Positions 1 to 6,100 of a DNA stretch of 6,350 bases are shown here, piece by piece (within the stretch, counting starts at the first letter, position 1; every line of letters begins with the position of its first letter). The stretch spans positions 1 through 6,350 of the forward strand of contig JAISMZ010000025.1 in assembly GCA_031276475.1 (NCBI GenBank), read 5' to 3'. Source of the DNA: Coriobacteriales bacterium. Lineage in GTDB: Bacteria; Actinomycetota; Coriobacteriia; Coriobacteriales; UBA8131. The position numbers and the translations under genes were made by a program. Under the pieces are notes generated by a model. The model was given only the letters and a program-made list of their open reading frames with translations. It searched no databases and was not told the DNA's origin.

Positions 1-10
1 GTCTCCAGGA

Positions 11-35
11 ACACAAAAGAACCGTCCCTCTGTGT
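11..35. repeat. REP-like palindromic motif near the left edge
   Basis: ACACA (11-15) and TGTGT (31-35) flank a core; the minus strand reads AGGGACGGTTCTTTTGTGT. From memory, close variants of GGACGGTTCTTTTGTGTC recur in intergenic regions of many Gram-positive genomes as dispersed REP-like elements. That family link is recalled, not computed here. The element could end the 3' region of the operon, and no transposase is in the window. Confidence 0.45.
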
Positions 36-36
36 C

Positions 37-94
37 GTCCCCCTTCCCCGTTTCCGCCCTCGCCCCAAGCTGTCCCCCTTCCCCGTTTCCGCCC
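37..94. repeat. Exact 23-bp direct repeat at 35-bp spacing, G-rich on the minus strand
   Basis: The segment GTCCCCCTTCCCCGTTTCCG plus CCC occurs at 37-59 and again at 72-94 with no mismatch. The second copy runs directly into the C homopolymer. On the minus strand each copy supplies runs of four and five G separated by two A. Confidence 0.85.
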
Positions 95-109
95 CCCCCC
101 CCCCCCCCC
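92..109. repeat. 18-base C homopolymer (G-run on the coding strand of the operon)
   Basis: An uninterrupted run of 18 C lies about 50 nt past the end of the operon. Runs of this length are prone to slippage, both in replication and in sequencing. No start codon or gene in the window depends on its length. Confidence 0.9.
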
Positions 110-111
110 GC

Positions 112-133
112 AACCGGCCCCGCGTCCCCGGTT
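112..133. other. 6-bp perfect inverted repeat just past the glycosyltransferase stop
   Basis: AACCGG (112-117) and CCGGTT (128-133) are separated by 10 nt, beginning about 25 nt past the stop on the minus strand. No U-run follows; the minus strand continues into a G-run instead. It may be a weak 3' hairpin, but it is not a standard intrinsic terminator. Confidence 0.4.
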
Positions 134-158
134 CTGCGGCCTCAGCGCCGTCTCCCTG

Positions 159-1085
159 TCACAGCCGGTGCTTGCGAAAATAGCGTAGGGCAGAGCGTAG
201 CAGGTGAGCCAAAGCGCGGGGGTCGCGCAGGGAGTCGCGGGCGTAGCCGTGGACGACGGACGTCTGCGGGCAGTAGATGATCTGGCCCAGGGCGGCGGCG
301 CGGCGGGAGAGGTCGTTATCCTCAAAGTAGAGAAAGAAACGCTCGTCAAAACCGCCGAGTTGGCAAAAGGCCTCGGTGCGGATGATGAAGATGCTGCCGC
401 TGGCGTGCTCGATGGCGGTGGGGGTGCTGAGGTCCTCGTCGGCGCGGGTGTAGTGGCGGTTCAGGCGCTGGGCCAGCGGATTTGCGGGCAGGATCCGCCG
501 GGCCAGCAGGTAGCGCCAGGCGGGCAGGCGTTTGGGGAGGTGCTGCTCGCTGCCGTCGCGGTTAAGAACGCGAGGGGTCGCCATCACGGCCTCGAGATGG
601 GCGTCCAGGTAGTCGCTCAGCTGGCCGAGGCTGTCCTCCAAAAAAACGATATCGGGGTTCAAAACGGCGTGGTATTTGGAGTGCAGGCAGCTGAGCAGCT
701 GGTTGTGGGCCGCGCCAAAGCCGACGTTGCGCGCGTTGCGGATCAGCCGTACCCAGGGAAAGCCGCGCTCAACGTAGAGGGCGGTGTTGTCTGTGGAGGC
801 GTTGTCGATGACGTAGACCTCAAGGCGGCTTAAGTCGAGCTGGGTCTGCATCGAGTAGAGCAGCTCGTTTACCGCCTCGGCGGAGTTGTAGGTGACGATG
901 GCGACGCTGAGGGGTTTGGGCGTCGGCGCAGCGGCAGCTGGCTCGGCCGGGGCCGGGGTCGGGACGCTCGTAGCAGCCGGCTCAGCCGAAGCCGCAGCCA
1001 CAGTTGGTACCGGCGCCGCTGAAGCAGCCGCCGCGTACTCGCCAGCCATCGCCCTCACCCGCGCAGGGCGGCAAGCGTCGGCCAT
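159..1085 (-). CDS. Family 2 glycosyltransferase, probable rhamnosyltransferase (WbbL-like)
   Basis: A GT2 (GT-A fold) transferase of 308 residues. Residues 1-58 are an Ala/Pro-rich leader; the catalytic domain starts at LSVAIVTYNS (59-68). It continues with VIDNASTDNT (92-101), NVGFGAAHN (120-128), the metal/donor-site LNPDI (142-146, in the position of DxD), SGSIFIIRTEAF (229-240), GGFDERFFLYFEDNDLSRR (244-262) with the acidic EDND, and VVHGYARDS (277-285). This motif set matches the COG1216 group, which includes WbbL and RfbF type rhamnosyltransferases. No membrane helix is evident, so it would act on the cytoplasmic face of the membrane. Position directly after the dTDP-rhamnose genes supports dTDP-L-rhamnose as donor; acceptor and linkage are unknown. 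Fold is certain, donor is inferred. A start at 1049 would remove 12 residues. Confidence 0.88.
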   Translation of the reverse strand: MADACRPARVRAMAGEYAAAASAAPVPTVAAASAEPAATSVPTPAPAEPAAAAPTPKPLSVAIVTYNSAEAVNELLYSMQTQLDLSRLEVYVIDNASTDNTALYVERGFPWVRLIRNARNVGFGAAHNQLLSCLHSKYHAVLNPDIVFLEDSLGQLSDYLDAHLEAVMATPRVLNRDGSEQHLPKRLPAWRYLLARRILPANPLAQRLNRHYTRADEDLSTPTAIEHASGSIFIIRTEAFCQLGGFDERFFLYFEDNDLSRRAAALGQIIYCPQTSVVHGYARDSLRDPRALAHLLRSALRYFRKHRL

Positions 1086-1615
1086 TGGCGGTCCTTCTCA
1101 GAAAGCACGGGCTGTGCACCGCCCGTCGCCTCGGTCAGCGGCCAGGCGATGGCCAGGGCCGGATCGTCCCAGGCCAGGCCGCCTTCATCCTCGGGGTGAT
1201 AGAACTCGTCGCACTTATAGGTGAAGGTCGTGTGCTCGCTGAGCACCAGAAAGCCGTGGGCCAGACCACGCGGGATGAACAGCTGCCGGTGGTTTTCGGC
1301 GCTCAGCTCCACGCCAACCCAGGCGCCGTAGGTGGCGCTGCCGGGGCGGATGTCAACGGCAACGTCAAAAACCGCGCCCTCAATCACCCGGACCAGCTTG
1401 GCCTGGGGATGTTCAATCTGAAAATGCAGCCCCCGCAGCACCCCGCCAACCGAGCTGGACTGGTTATCCTGAACGAACTCGGCCGTGATGCCGGCCTCGG
1501 CGAAGGCCTGGCGCTGATAGGTCTCCATGAAGGCACCGCGGCTGTCGCCAAAGCTGCGTGTCTGAACAATGAATACGCCTTCCAGGGCGGTAGGGATAAA
1601 GTTGAAGTTGCTCAT
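1055..1615 (-). CDS. rfbC: dTDP-4-dehydrorhamnose 3,5-epimerase (RfbC/RmlC)
   Basis: This cupin-fold enzyme epimerises C3 and C5 of dTDP-4-dehydro-6-deoxyglucose to give dTDP-4-dehydrorhamnose, the step between RfbB and RfbD. The chosen start gives 186 residues, the normal family length; starting at the TTG at 1720 would add a Pro-rich 35-residue leader. Visible motifs are RGLHFQ with the catalytic base H64, VAVDIR (85-90), IPRGLAHGF (114-122), and YKCDEFYHPEDEGG (133-146) with the likely acid Y133, followed by WDDP (149-152). Most relatives have IPEGFAHGF where this has IPRGLAHGF. The gene's 3' end overlaps the glycosyltransferase start by 31 nt, indicating a shared transcript. Identification is very sure; the start is well but not absolutely supported. 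Confidence 0.95.
   Translation of the reverse strand: MSNFNFIPTALEGVFIVQTRSFGDSRGAFMETYQRQAFAEAGITAEFVQDNQSSSVGGVLRGLHFQIEHPQAKLVRVIEGAVFDVAVDIRPGSATYGAWVGVELSAENHRQLFIPRGLAHGFLVLSEHTTFTYKCDEFYHPEDEGGLAWDDPALAIAWPLTEATGGAQPVLSEKDRQWPTLAALRG
1092..1098 (-). promoter_or_regulatory. Ribosome binding site deciding the glycosyltransferase start inside rfbC
   Basis: The minus strand reads AGAAGGA, six nt, then ATG at 1085. The alternative ATG at 1049 follows the rfbC stop by 5 nt and has GAGGG only 2 nt upstream, which is too close. This favours the start inside the rfbC coding region. Confidence 0.65.
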
Positions 1616-1885
1616 CGTTTCCTCTCTCAGCAGGACGGCAGGGCGGTCGGCAGCAGTCGGGACGGGCGGCGGAACGGGCAGGACGGTCGGCAGCGGCGGG
1701 ACGGGCGGGGCGGTCGGCAACGGCGGGGCAGTCGGCAGGGTCAGGACACTCGGGACGGGCGGCAGGGCGGTCGGGGCGGGCAGGGTCAGAGCGCTCGGTG
1801 CAGTCGGCAGCGACGGGGCGGCAGGCCAGCGGAGCTCCAGCCCGGGCAGGCGCCCCAGCCCCCGCCCCCGTACAACAAAAACTGC
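1616..1885 (-). repeat. GC-rich degenerate repeat between rfbB and rfbC, stop-free in their shared frame
   Basis: These 270 nt equal exactly 90 codons, so rfbB and rfbC are in phase. In that frame there is no stop after the rfbB TAA. The virtual translation is Pro/Leu/Thr/Ala/Val-rich with recurring LPTAP, PPVP and LTLP units. On the plus strand the same tract shows repeated GGGCGGTCGGCAG-like blocks. The frame contains a TTG at 1720 that could give RfbC 35 extra residues, but that start lacks a good ribosome binding site. No promoter or U-tract terminator is evident. It may be decaying linker, expanded repeat or plain spacer. Confidence 0.7.
1621..1627 (-). promoter_or_regulatory. Ribosome binding site deciding the rfbC start
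   Basis: The minus strand reads AGAGAGG, five nt, then ATG at 1615. It supports the MSNFNF start over the upstream TTG at 1720, and gives rfbC its own initiation site after the 270-nt gap. Confidence 0.7.
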
Positions 1886-2956
1886 TTATCTATCTCCATA
1901 TATCTTCTGATAATAACTCAGGTAGGCGCCGGAGGTAACATCGGCGAGCCAGTCCTGATGGGCCAGATACCAGTCCAGCGTGCGCACGATGCCCTGCTCA
2001 AAGGCCGTCTGCGGCTGCCAGCCCAAAGCCTCGCCAATCTTTCGCGGGTCGATGCCGTAGCGCCGGTCGTGGCCCTTGCGGTCGGTGACGTGGGTGATAA
2101 GCCCATCGTCTACGACCTTGTCCACATTTTTGGCGACGTAGGCCAGAATCGCCTGCACGATCTGCAGGTTGGTGCGCTCGTTGTGGCCGCCGATGTTATA
2201 GACTTCGCCGGCAACACCGTGCTCCAAGACCAGCTCGATGGCCCTGCAGTGATCCTCAACGTAGAGCCAGTCGCGCACCTGCAGGCCGTCGCCGTAAACC
2301 GGCAGCGGTTGGTGCTGCAAGGCGTTGTTCAGCATCAGCGGAATCAGCTTCTCGGGAAACTGAAAGGGCCCGTAGTTGTTGGAGCAGCGGGTGATGTTCA
2401 CGGGCAGCCGGTAGGTGTCAAAAAAGGCCTGCGCCAGCAAATCGGCCGCGGCCTTGCTGGCCGAGTAGGGACTGTGCGGGTCGAGCGGCGTGTCCTCGGT
2501 AAAAAAGCCCTCTGCGCCCAGCGAGCCGTAAACCTCGTCGGTGGAGACCTGCAAAAAGCGCACACCGGGGCGATAACCCAAGGGCTCGGCGGGTTGCTCC
2601 CAGGCCTGTTTGGCGGCCTGCAATAAAGTCACGGTGCCGCCAACGTTGGTCCGCACAAAGACATCGGGGTCCTCAATGCTGCGATCAACATGGCTTTCCG
2701 CCGCAAAGTTAACCACGTAGCGCGGCTGCCAGCGCTCAAACAGCGCCGCCACCACCTCGCGGTCGCAGATGTCGGCCTGCACAAAGATATGCCGCTCGTC
2801 GCCTTCCAGCGCCCCCAGATTGGCCAGGTTGCCGGCGTAGGTCAGTTTGTCCAAGTTCACAACGCGAATGTCGCGTTTTCTATTCTGGAGAAGACCGAGC
2901 ACGAAGTTGGAACCGATAAAACCGGCACCGCCGGTCACCAGATAGGTTGTTGTCAT
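1886..2956 (-). CDS. rfbB: dTDP-glucose 4,6-dehydratase (RfbB/RmlB)
   Basis: This NAD-dependent extended short-chain dehydrogenase converts dTDP-glucose to dTDP-4-dehydro-6-deoxyglucose, the second step of the pathway. The 356 residues match the family. Visible motifs are the NAD-binding GGAGFIG (9-15), AAESHVDRS (85-93), the active-site STDEVYG (138-144) carrying the Thr-Asp-Glu residues, YSASK with Y164 and K168, RCSNNYGP (190-197) and the substrate-binding KGHDRRY (294-300). The ATG lies in an ATGA overlap with the rfbD stop and only a weak GAGACGG precedes it, so initiation probably depends on coupling. The gene ends with TAA; the frame then stays open through the gap into rfbC (see that entry). 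Nothing essential is missing. Confidence 0.97.
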   Translation of the reverse strand: MTTTYLVTGGAGFIGSNFVLGLLQNRKRDIRVVNLDKLTYAGNLANLGALEGDERHIFVQADICDREVVAALFERWQPRYVVNFAAESHVDRSIEDPDVFVRTNVGGTVTLLQAAKQAWEQPAEPLGYRPGVRFLQVSTDEVYGSLGAEGFFTEDTPLDPHSPYSASKAAADLLAQAFFDTYRLPVNITRCSNNYGPFQFPEKLIPLMLNNALQHQPLPVYGDGLQVRDWLYVEDHCRAIELVLEHGVAGEVYNIGGHNERTNLQIVQAILAYVAKNVDKVVDDGLITHVTDRKGHDRRYGIDPRKIGEALGWQPQTAFEQGIVRTLDWYLAHQDWLADVTSGAYLSYYQKIYGDR

Positions 2957-3978
2957 GACCGTCTCGCTTTCGTATCCGGGTCTGCGGGGGCGGCGGGGCT
3001 GCCGGCGGCCGCAGCGCTACTGTCGACCGCAGCGCTGCCAACTGACAACGGCGCGGCGTCCACGCCCGCCGCCGCGCCGCGCTCGGCCGCTTTCTCCGCG
3101 GCGGAAACCTGGCTCAGGAAGGCGGCAAGCGCCTCGGGCCAGGGGCGCATCGCATCGCCAATGCTGGCGCGCAGGCGGGCATTGTCCAGTATCGAGAAGG
3201 CGGGGCGCGGCGCCGGGCGCGGGAACTCCGCCGTGGTGCAGGGAATCTTCTCGCAGGGAATCTGCGCCCCGTCAACTATCGCCGAGGCAAACTCAAACCA
3301 CGAACAGCTGCCGTTACCGCTGCAATGATAAAGGCCAAAGTCCTCGCTCAGAGCCAGCCGCAACAGATGCCAGGCCAGGTCGTTGGCGTTGGTGGGGTTG
3401 CCGCGCTGGTCGTCCACCACCTTTATCACGCCGTTTTCCCGGGCCAGGCGCAAAATGGTGCGCACGAAGTTGTTGCCAACACTCCCATAAAGCCAGGCGG
3501 TGCGAACAATGAAGTGCCGCCGGCAGGCCTCAGCAACGGCCTTCTCGCCCGCTAATTTGCTTTCTCCATAAACACTTTTTGGTGCCACGGGATCACCCTC
3601 GCTGCGCGCACTGGCCTCGTCGCCAGAAAAGACGTAGTCGGTGGAGAGATGCACCAGCACCGCCCCGTGGCGCTCGCAGGCCGTAGCAAGGTTTTGCGGG
3701 CCGGTGGCGTTTACCGAAAAAGCCAGCTCGGGCTGCGACTCACAGGCGTCAACATTGGTGAAGGCAGCGCAGTTAAAGACAATGTCCACAGCGTTGGCAG
3801 CCAGGTAGCGCTCGACCTTATCGGCATCGGTGATATCCAGATCGGCGGTGTCGGTAAGCAGCAGCTCGGCGTTTTGGTAAGCCGCCGGCAAAGGGCCGAT
3901 GTCGGCATGGCCGCTGCTTAGAATAGTTTCAAGCTCGCTACCCAACTGACCGGCGGCACCGGTTATCAGCAGTCTCAC
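2953..3978 (-). CDS. rfbD: dTDP-4-dehydrorhamnose reductase (RfbD/RmlD) with Ala-rich C-terminal tail
   Basis: This enzyme performs the final step, NAD(P)H-dependent reduction of dTDP-4-dehydro-L-rhamnose to dTDP-L-rhamnose. It is a short-chain dehydrogenase-type protein with the Rossmann motif TGAAGQLG (6-13), CAAFTNVDACE (70-80), STDYVF (112-117), the catalytic pair Y137 and K141 in YGESKLAGE, QRGNPTNANDLA (191-202) and RPAFSILDN (258-266). The catalytic fold appears to end near residue 291. Residues about 292-341 form an Ala/Gly/Ser/Pro-rich tail absent from typical members of about 280-300 residues. The GTG start overlaps the rfbA stop (GTGA) and is preceded by GGAGGG with 4-nt spacing. 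The end overlaps the rfbB start as ATGA. Function is secure; the tail is probably disordered and has no role I can name. Confidence 0.95.
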   Translation of the reverse strand: MRLLITGAAGQLGSELETILSSGHADIGPLPAAYQNAELLLTDTADLDITDADKVERYLAANAVDIVFNCAAFTNVDACESQPELAFSVNATGPQNLATACERHGAVLVHLSTDYVFSGDEASARSEGDPVAPKSVYGESKLAGEKAVAEACRRHFIVRTAWLYGSVGNNFVRTILRLARENGVIKVVDDQRGNPTNANDLAWHLLRLALSEDFGLYHCSGNGSCSWFEFASAIVDGAQIPCEKIPCTTAEFPRPAPRPAFSILDNARLRASIGDAMRPWPEALAAFLSQVSAAEKAAERGAAAGVDAAPLSVGSAAVDSSAAAAGSPAAPADPDTKARRS

Positions 3979-4868
3979 TCGTCCCTCCGCAGATTGAGCA
4001 CCTTGTTGGCGGCGACATTTTTTAGATGCGTGCCATACATCGACTTGCCGTAGCGCCTGGCGGCAGCCAGCAGCTCGTCGCGACTGATCCAGCCGTTGCC
4101 ATAGGCGATCTCCTCCAAAGCCGCCAATACCAGCCCCTGGTGTTCTTGCACCACGCGGACAAACTCACCGGCCTCAAACAGCGAGGTCACGGTGCCAGTG
4201 TCCAACCAGGTGTAGCCGCGGCCGAGCGTGATTACCTCCAGCGAGCCGTCCTCGAGGTAGAGCCGGTTGAGGTCGGTGATCTCCAGCTCGCCGCGCGCCG
4301 AAGGACGAACCTGACGGGCCAGAGAGCAGACGCGCCCGTCGTAGAAGTACAGCCCGGTAACGCAGTAGTTGGAGCGCGGGTGGCGGGGTTTTTCCTCCAG
4401 AGACAAAACGGTGCCGTCCTCGCTGAACTCGACGATGCCAAAGTGCTGGGGCTCATCCACATAATAACCAAAGAGCGTCGCCCCCTGCTCCTTTGCGGCG
4501 CTGGCCTTGAGGTAGCGGGTCAGGCCGTTGCCGTAAAAGATGTTGTCTCCGAGGATCAGCGCGCAGGGCTCGCCGGCGACAAACTCCTCGCCGATGATGA
4601 ATGCCTGGGCCAGGCCTTCGGGTTTGGGCTGCACGCGATAGCTCAGACGGATGCCCAGAGCCGAGCCGTCACCCAGCAGGCGCTCGAAGTTGGGCAGGTC
4701 CTGAGGTGTGGAGATAATCAGGATATCGCGGATGCCGGCCAGCATCAAAACGCTCAGGGGGTAGTAAATCATCGGCTTGTCGTAAACCGGCAGCAGCTGC
4801 TTGGAGGTGACAAAGGTCAGCGGATAAAGACGGGTGCCGGAGCCGCCGGCCAAAACGATGCCGCGCAT
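3975..4868 (-). CDS. rfbA: Glucose-1-phosphate thymidylyltransferase (RfbA/RmlA)
   Basis: This cytoplasmic enzyme joins glucose-1-phosphate to dTTP to give dTDP-glucose, the first and usually feedback-controlled step of dTDP-L-rhamnose synthesis. The 297-residue length is normal for the family. Visible motifs are the nucleotide-binding signature LAGGSGTRLYPLT (6-18) with K23, the PEGLAQAF sugar-binding segment (83-90), LGDN with the metal-binding Asp (106-109), EEKP (158-161), RGELEITD (192-199) and WLDTGT (221-226). The usual WLDTGTHDSL is WLDTGTVTSL here. The ATG overlaps the LCP stop as TGATG, and GGTGAT six nt upstream matches the 3' half of a Shine-Dalgarno consensus, so translation is probably coupled. 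The stop overlaps the rfbD GTG start by 3 nt. The assignment is very sure. Confidence 0.97.
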   Translation of the reverse strand: MRGIVLAGGSGTRLYPLTFVTSKQLLPVYDKPMIYYPLSVLMLAGIRDILIISTPQDLPNFERLLGDGSALGIRLSYRVQPKPEGLAQAFIIGEEFVAGEPCALILGDNIFYGNGLTRYLKASAAKEQGATLFGYYVDEPQHFGIVEFSEDGTVLSLEEKPRHPRSNYCVTGLYFYDGRVCSLARQVRPSARGELEITDLNRLYLEDGSLEVITLGRGYTWLDTGTVTSLFEAGEFVRVVQEHQGLVLAALEEIAYGNGWISRDELLAAARRYGKSMYGTHLKNVAANKVLNLRRDE

Positions 4869-6004
4869 CAGGGCATCACCACGCCGGTCTGCGAGGAAAC
4901 GTCGGGCGGCGCGGCGGGGTCTATCGGCGGCAGACCCGAGCGAAAGCGCTCCATCACCTGCGAAAACTCCGGCTCGACAATCGCCACGTAGGAGACGCCG
5001 TCGTGCCCGTTGGTGGTTGTGGGAATGGTGCCCATATGGAGGTTTTCTGGCGGCATCCCCGAGAGCTGGTTGAGCAGGCCGGCCGCCTCGCCCACCGTGA
5101 CGTCGGTGTGCACGCAGTCGGCCAGACTCTGCACGAGCGCCGGCAGTTCGCCTTTAGGGGCGGCGAGCACCTTTTTTGCCACCGCCTGCAACAGCAGGCG
5201 CTGGTCGACAACGCGCTGAAAGTCGCCGAGCGGAAAGCTGCGAGCCCGCGAGAAAAGCAGCGCCTGATGGCCGTCCAGATGCTGGGGCCCTTCATTAAAG
5301 ACCAGGCCGTCCAACTCAAAGGCCACCGGAACCGTAACGTCTACGCCACCCAGGCGGTCGACGAGGGTCTCCACACCGGTGAAATCGATCTCGACAAAGT
5401 GAGCGAGCTGCACGCCGCAAAGCTGCTGCACCGCCTTTACCGCTCCGGCCTCCTGCTCATAGGTAAAGGCCGCGTTGATCTTGATGTTGCCGTAGTCGCC
5501 GTAGCTTATCTCGGTGTCGCGCGGTATTGAGAGTACCGAGAGCTGCGGCGTTCCCGGATCGACTCTTACTATCATAATAGTGTCTGAGAGCCCCGCATAG
5601 GAGTCCGCGGCATCGCGGCTGTCCGAGCCCAGAAGCAGCACGTAATACGGCTCGTTGTTGGTCGCCGGAGTTGTTAACACCGACTCCAGGGCATTCAGAC
5701 GTTCCTGGTCATCGATCCGAATGGTGTTGTCGAGGTTAGAGACGTAAAGTGCCACAGCGATGGCGATGATAGCCACCATCGCTGTTAGAGCCGCCGCCAG
5801 GCTGACGACCAGCTTCTTGCGGGTGCTCCAGGATCTCTTTTTACCAGCTGAATCGTCGGATGAGGCTGTGGGTGAATCTAAAGCTGTACCAAAACGGCTG
5901 AAAGGCACCGTGGATGAGCCGGAAGCTGTATTGGTGGATGAGTCAGTGGACGTGGCCGACCGGGATCTTCGCGGCTCACGCTGTCCGCTACTATGCAACG
6001 CCAA
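4868..6004 (-). CDS. LCP (LytR-CpsA-Psr) family cell-wall glycopolymer ligase
   Basis: LCP proteins move undecaprenyl-pyrophosphate-linked glycopolymers onto peptidoglycan on the outer face of the membrane. The 378 residues show a Ser/Thr-rich cytoplasmic N-terminus (about 1-60, ending in a basic KKRSWSTRKK patch), one transmembrane helix (about 64-88) and an extracellular LCP domain (about 118-285). Family motifs are LLGSDSR (124-130), LSDTIMIVRVD (139-149), SIPRDT (159-164), the LGGVDV core (218-223), HLDGHQALLFSRAR (242-255) and DFQR (261-264). Where many members have RxxRQQ, this one has RVVDQR (264-269). A moderately conserved C-terminal region and a short Pro-rich end follow. The gene uses a TTG start with a good ribosome binding site and its TGA overlaps the rfbA ATG by 1 nt. 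Placement at the head of a rhamnose operon suggests its cargo is a rhamnose-containing glycan. The family call is secure; the cargo is inferred. Confidence 0.93.
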   Translation of the reverse strand: MALHSSGQREPRRSRSATSTDSSTNTASGSSTVPFSRFGTALDSPTASSDDSAGKKRSWSTRKKLVVSLAAALTAMVAIIAIAVALYVSNLDNTIRIDDQERLNALESVLTTPATNNEPYYVLLLGSDSRDAADSYAGLSDTIMIVRVDPGTPQLSVLSIPRDTEISYGDYGNIKINAAFTYEQEAGAVKAVQQLCGVQLAHFVEIDFTGVETLVDRLGGVDVTVPVAFELDGLVFNEGPQHLDGHQALLFSRARSFPLGDFQRVVDQRLLLQAVAKKVLAAPKGELPALVQSLADCVHTDVTVGEAAGLLNQLSGMPPENLHMGTIPTTTNGHDGVSYVAIVEPEFSQVMERFRSGLPPIDPAAPPDVSSQTGVVMP

Positions 6005-6012
6005 AACGTGGT

Positions 6013-6018
6013 CTCCTT
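6013..6018 (-). promoter_or_regulatory. Ribosome binding site deciding the TTG start of the LCP gene
   Basis: The minus strand reads AAGGAG, then 8 nt, then TTG at 6004. No ATG or GTG in this frame is as well placed. A second in-frame TTG two codons later would have a spacing of 14 nt, which is less favourable. Confidence 0.75.
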
Positions 6019-6055
6019 ACAGGTTTTGCTGTTTATCTGACTGACTGAAAGAAGT

Positions 6056-6064
6056 ATTGTACCA
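6056..6064 (-). promoter_or_regulatory. Extended -10 promoter candidate for the LCP-rhamnose operon
   Basis: The minus strand reads TGGTACAAT, a TGn extension plus a -10 hexamer one base from TATAAT. It sits in the only AT-richer patch between the upstream stop and the LCP start. At 16-18 nt further upstream there is no good -35 hexamer, which fits an extended -10 promoter. Transcription would begin near 6049 and give a leader of about 45 nt. All six genes downstream could be served from here, since no other convincing promoter was seen. Confidence 0.5.
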
Positions 6065-6100
6065 GATACGGGTGTTTTTTGGTTTGGAGGAGTGCGGGAC

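Noticed and set aside
112..133. Inverted repeat as a Rho-independent terminator
   Set aside because: The stem is only 6 bp and no U-tract follows on either strand.
32..280. Pro-rich plus-strand frame through the C homopolymer
   Set aside because: The proline run is only the translated homopolymer, and the rest is antisense to the glycosyltransferase end.
204..833. 209-codon plus-strand frame
   Set aside because: Antisense to the glycosyltransferase; Val/Gly/Ala-rich with no motif, typical of a mirror frame.
1616..1720. TTG start at 1720 for a longer RfbC
   Set aside because: The ATG at 1615 has a well-spaced AGAGAGG and gives the usual family length. The longer form is kept only as a possibility in the findings.
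1004..2626. 540-codon open frame on the plus strand
   Set aside because: It is antisense to rfbC and rfbB, which have complete family motifs. Its translation has no recognisable domain, and long antisense frames are expected at this GC content.
4026..4991. 321-codon plus-strand frame
   Set aside because: Antisense to rfbA and the end of the LCP gene; no domain seen.
6071..6080. Six-T run on the plus strand as an intrinsic terminator
   Set aside because: No stable hairpin directly precedes it on the plus strand, and the genes here run the other way.
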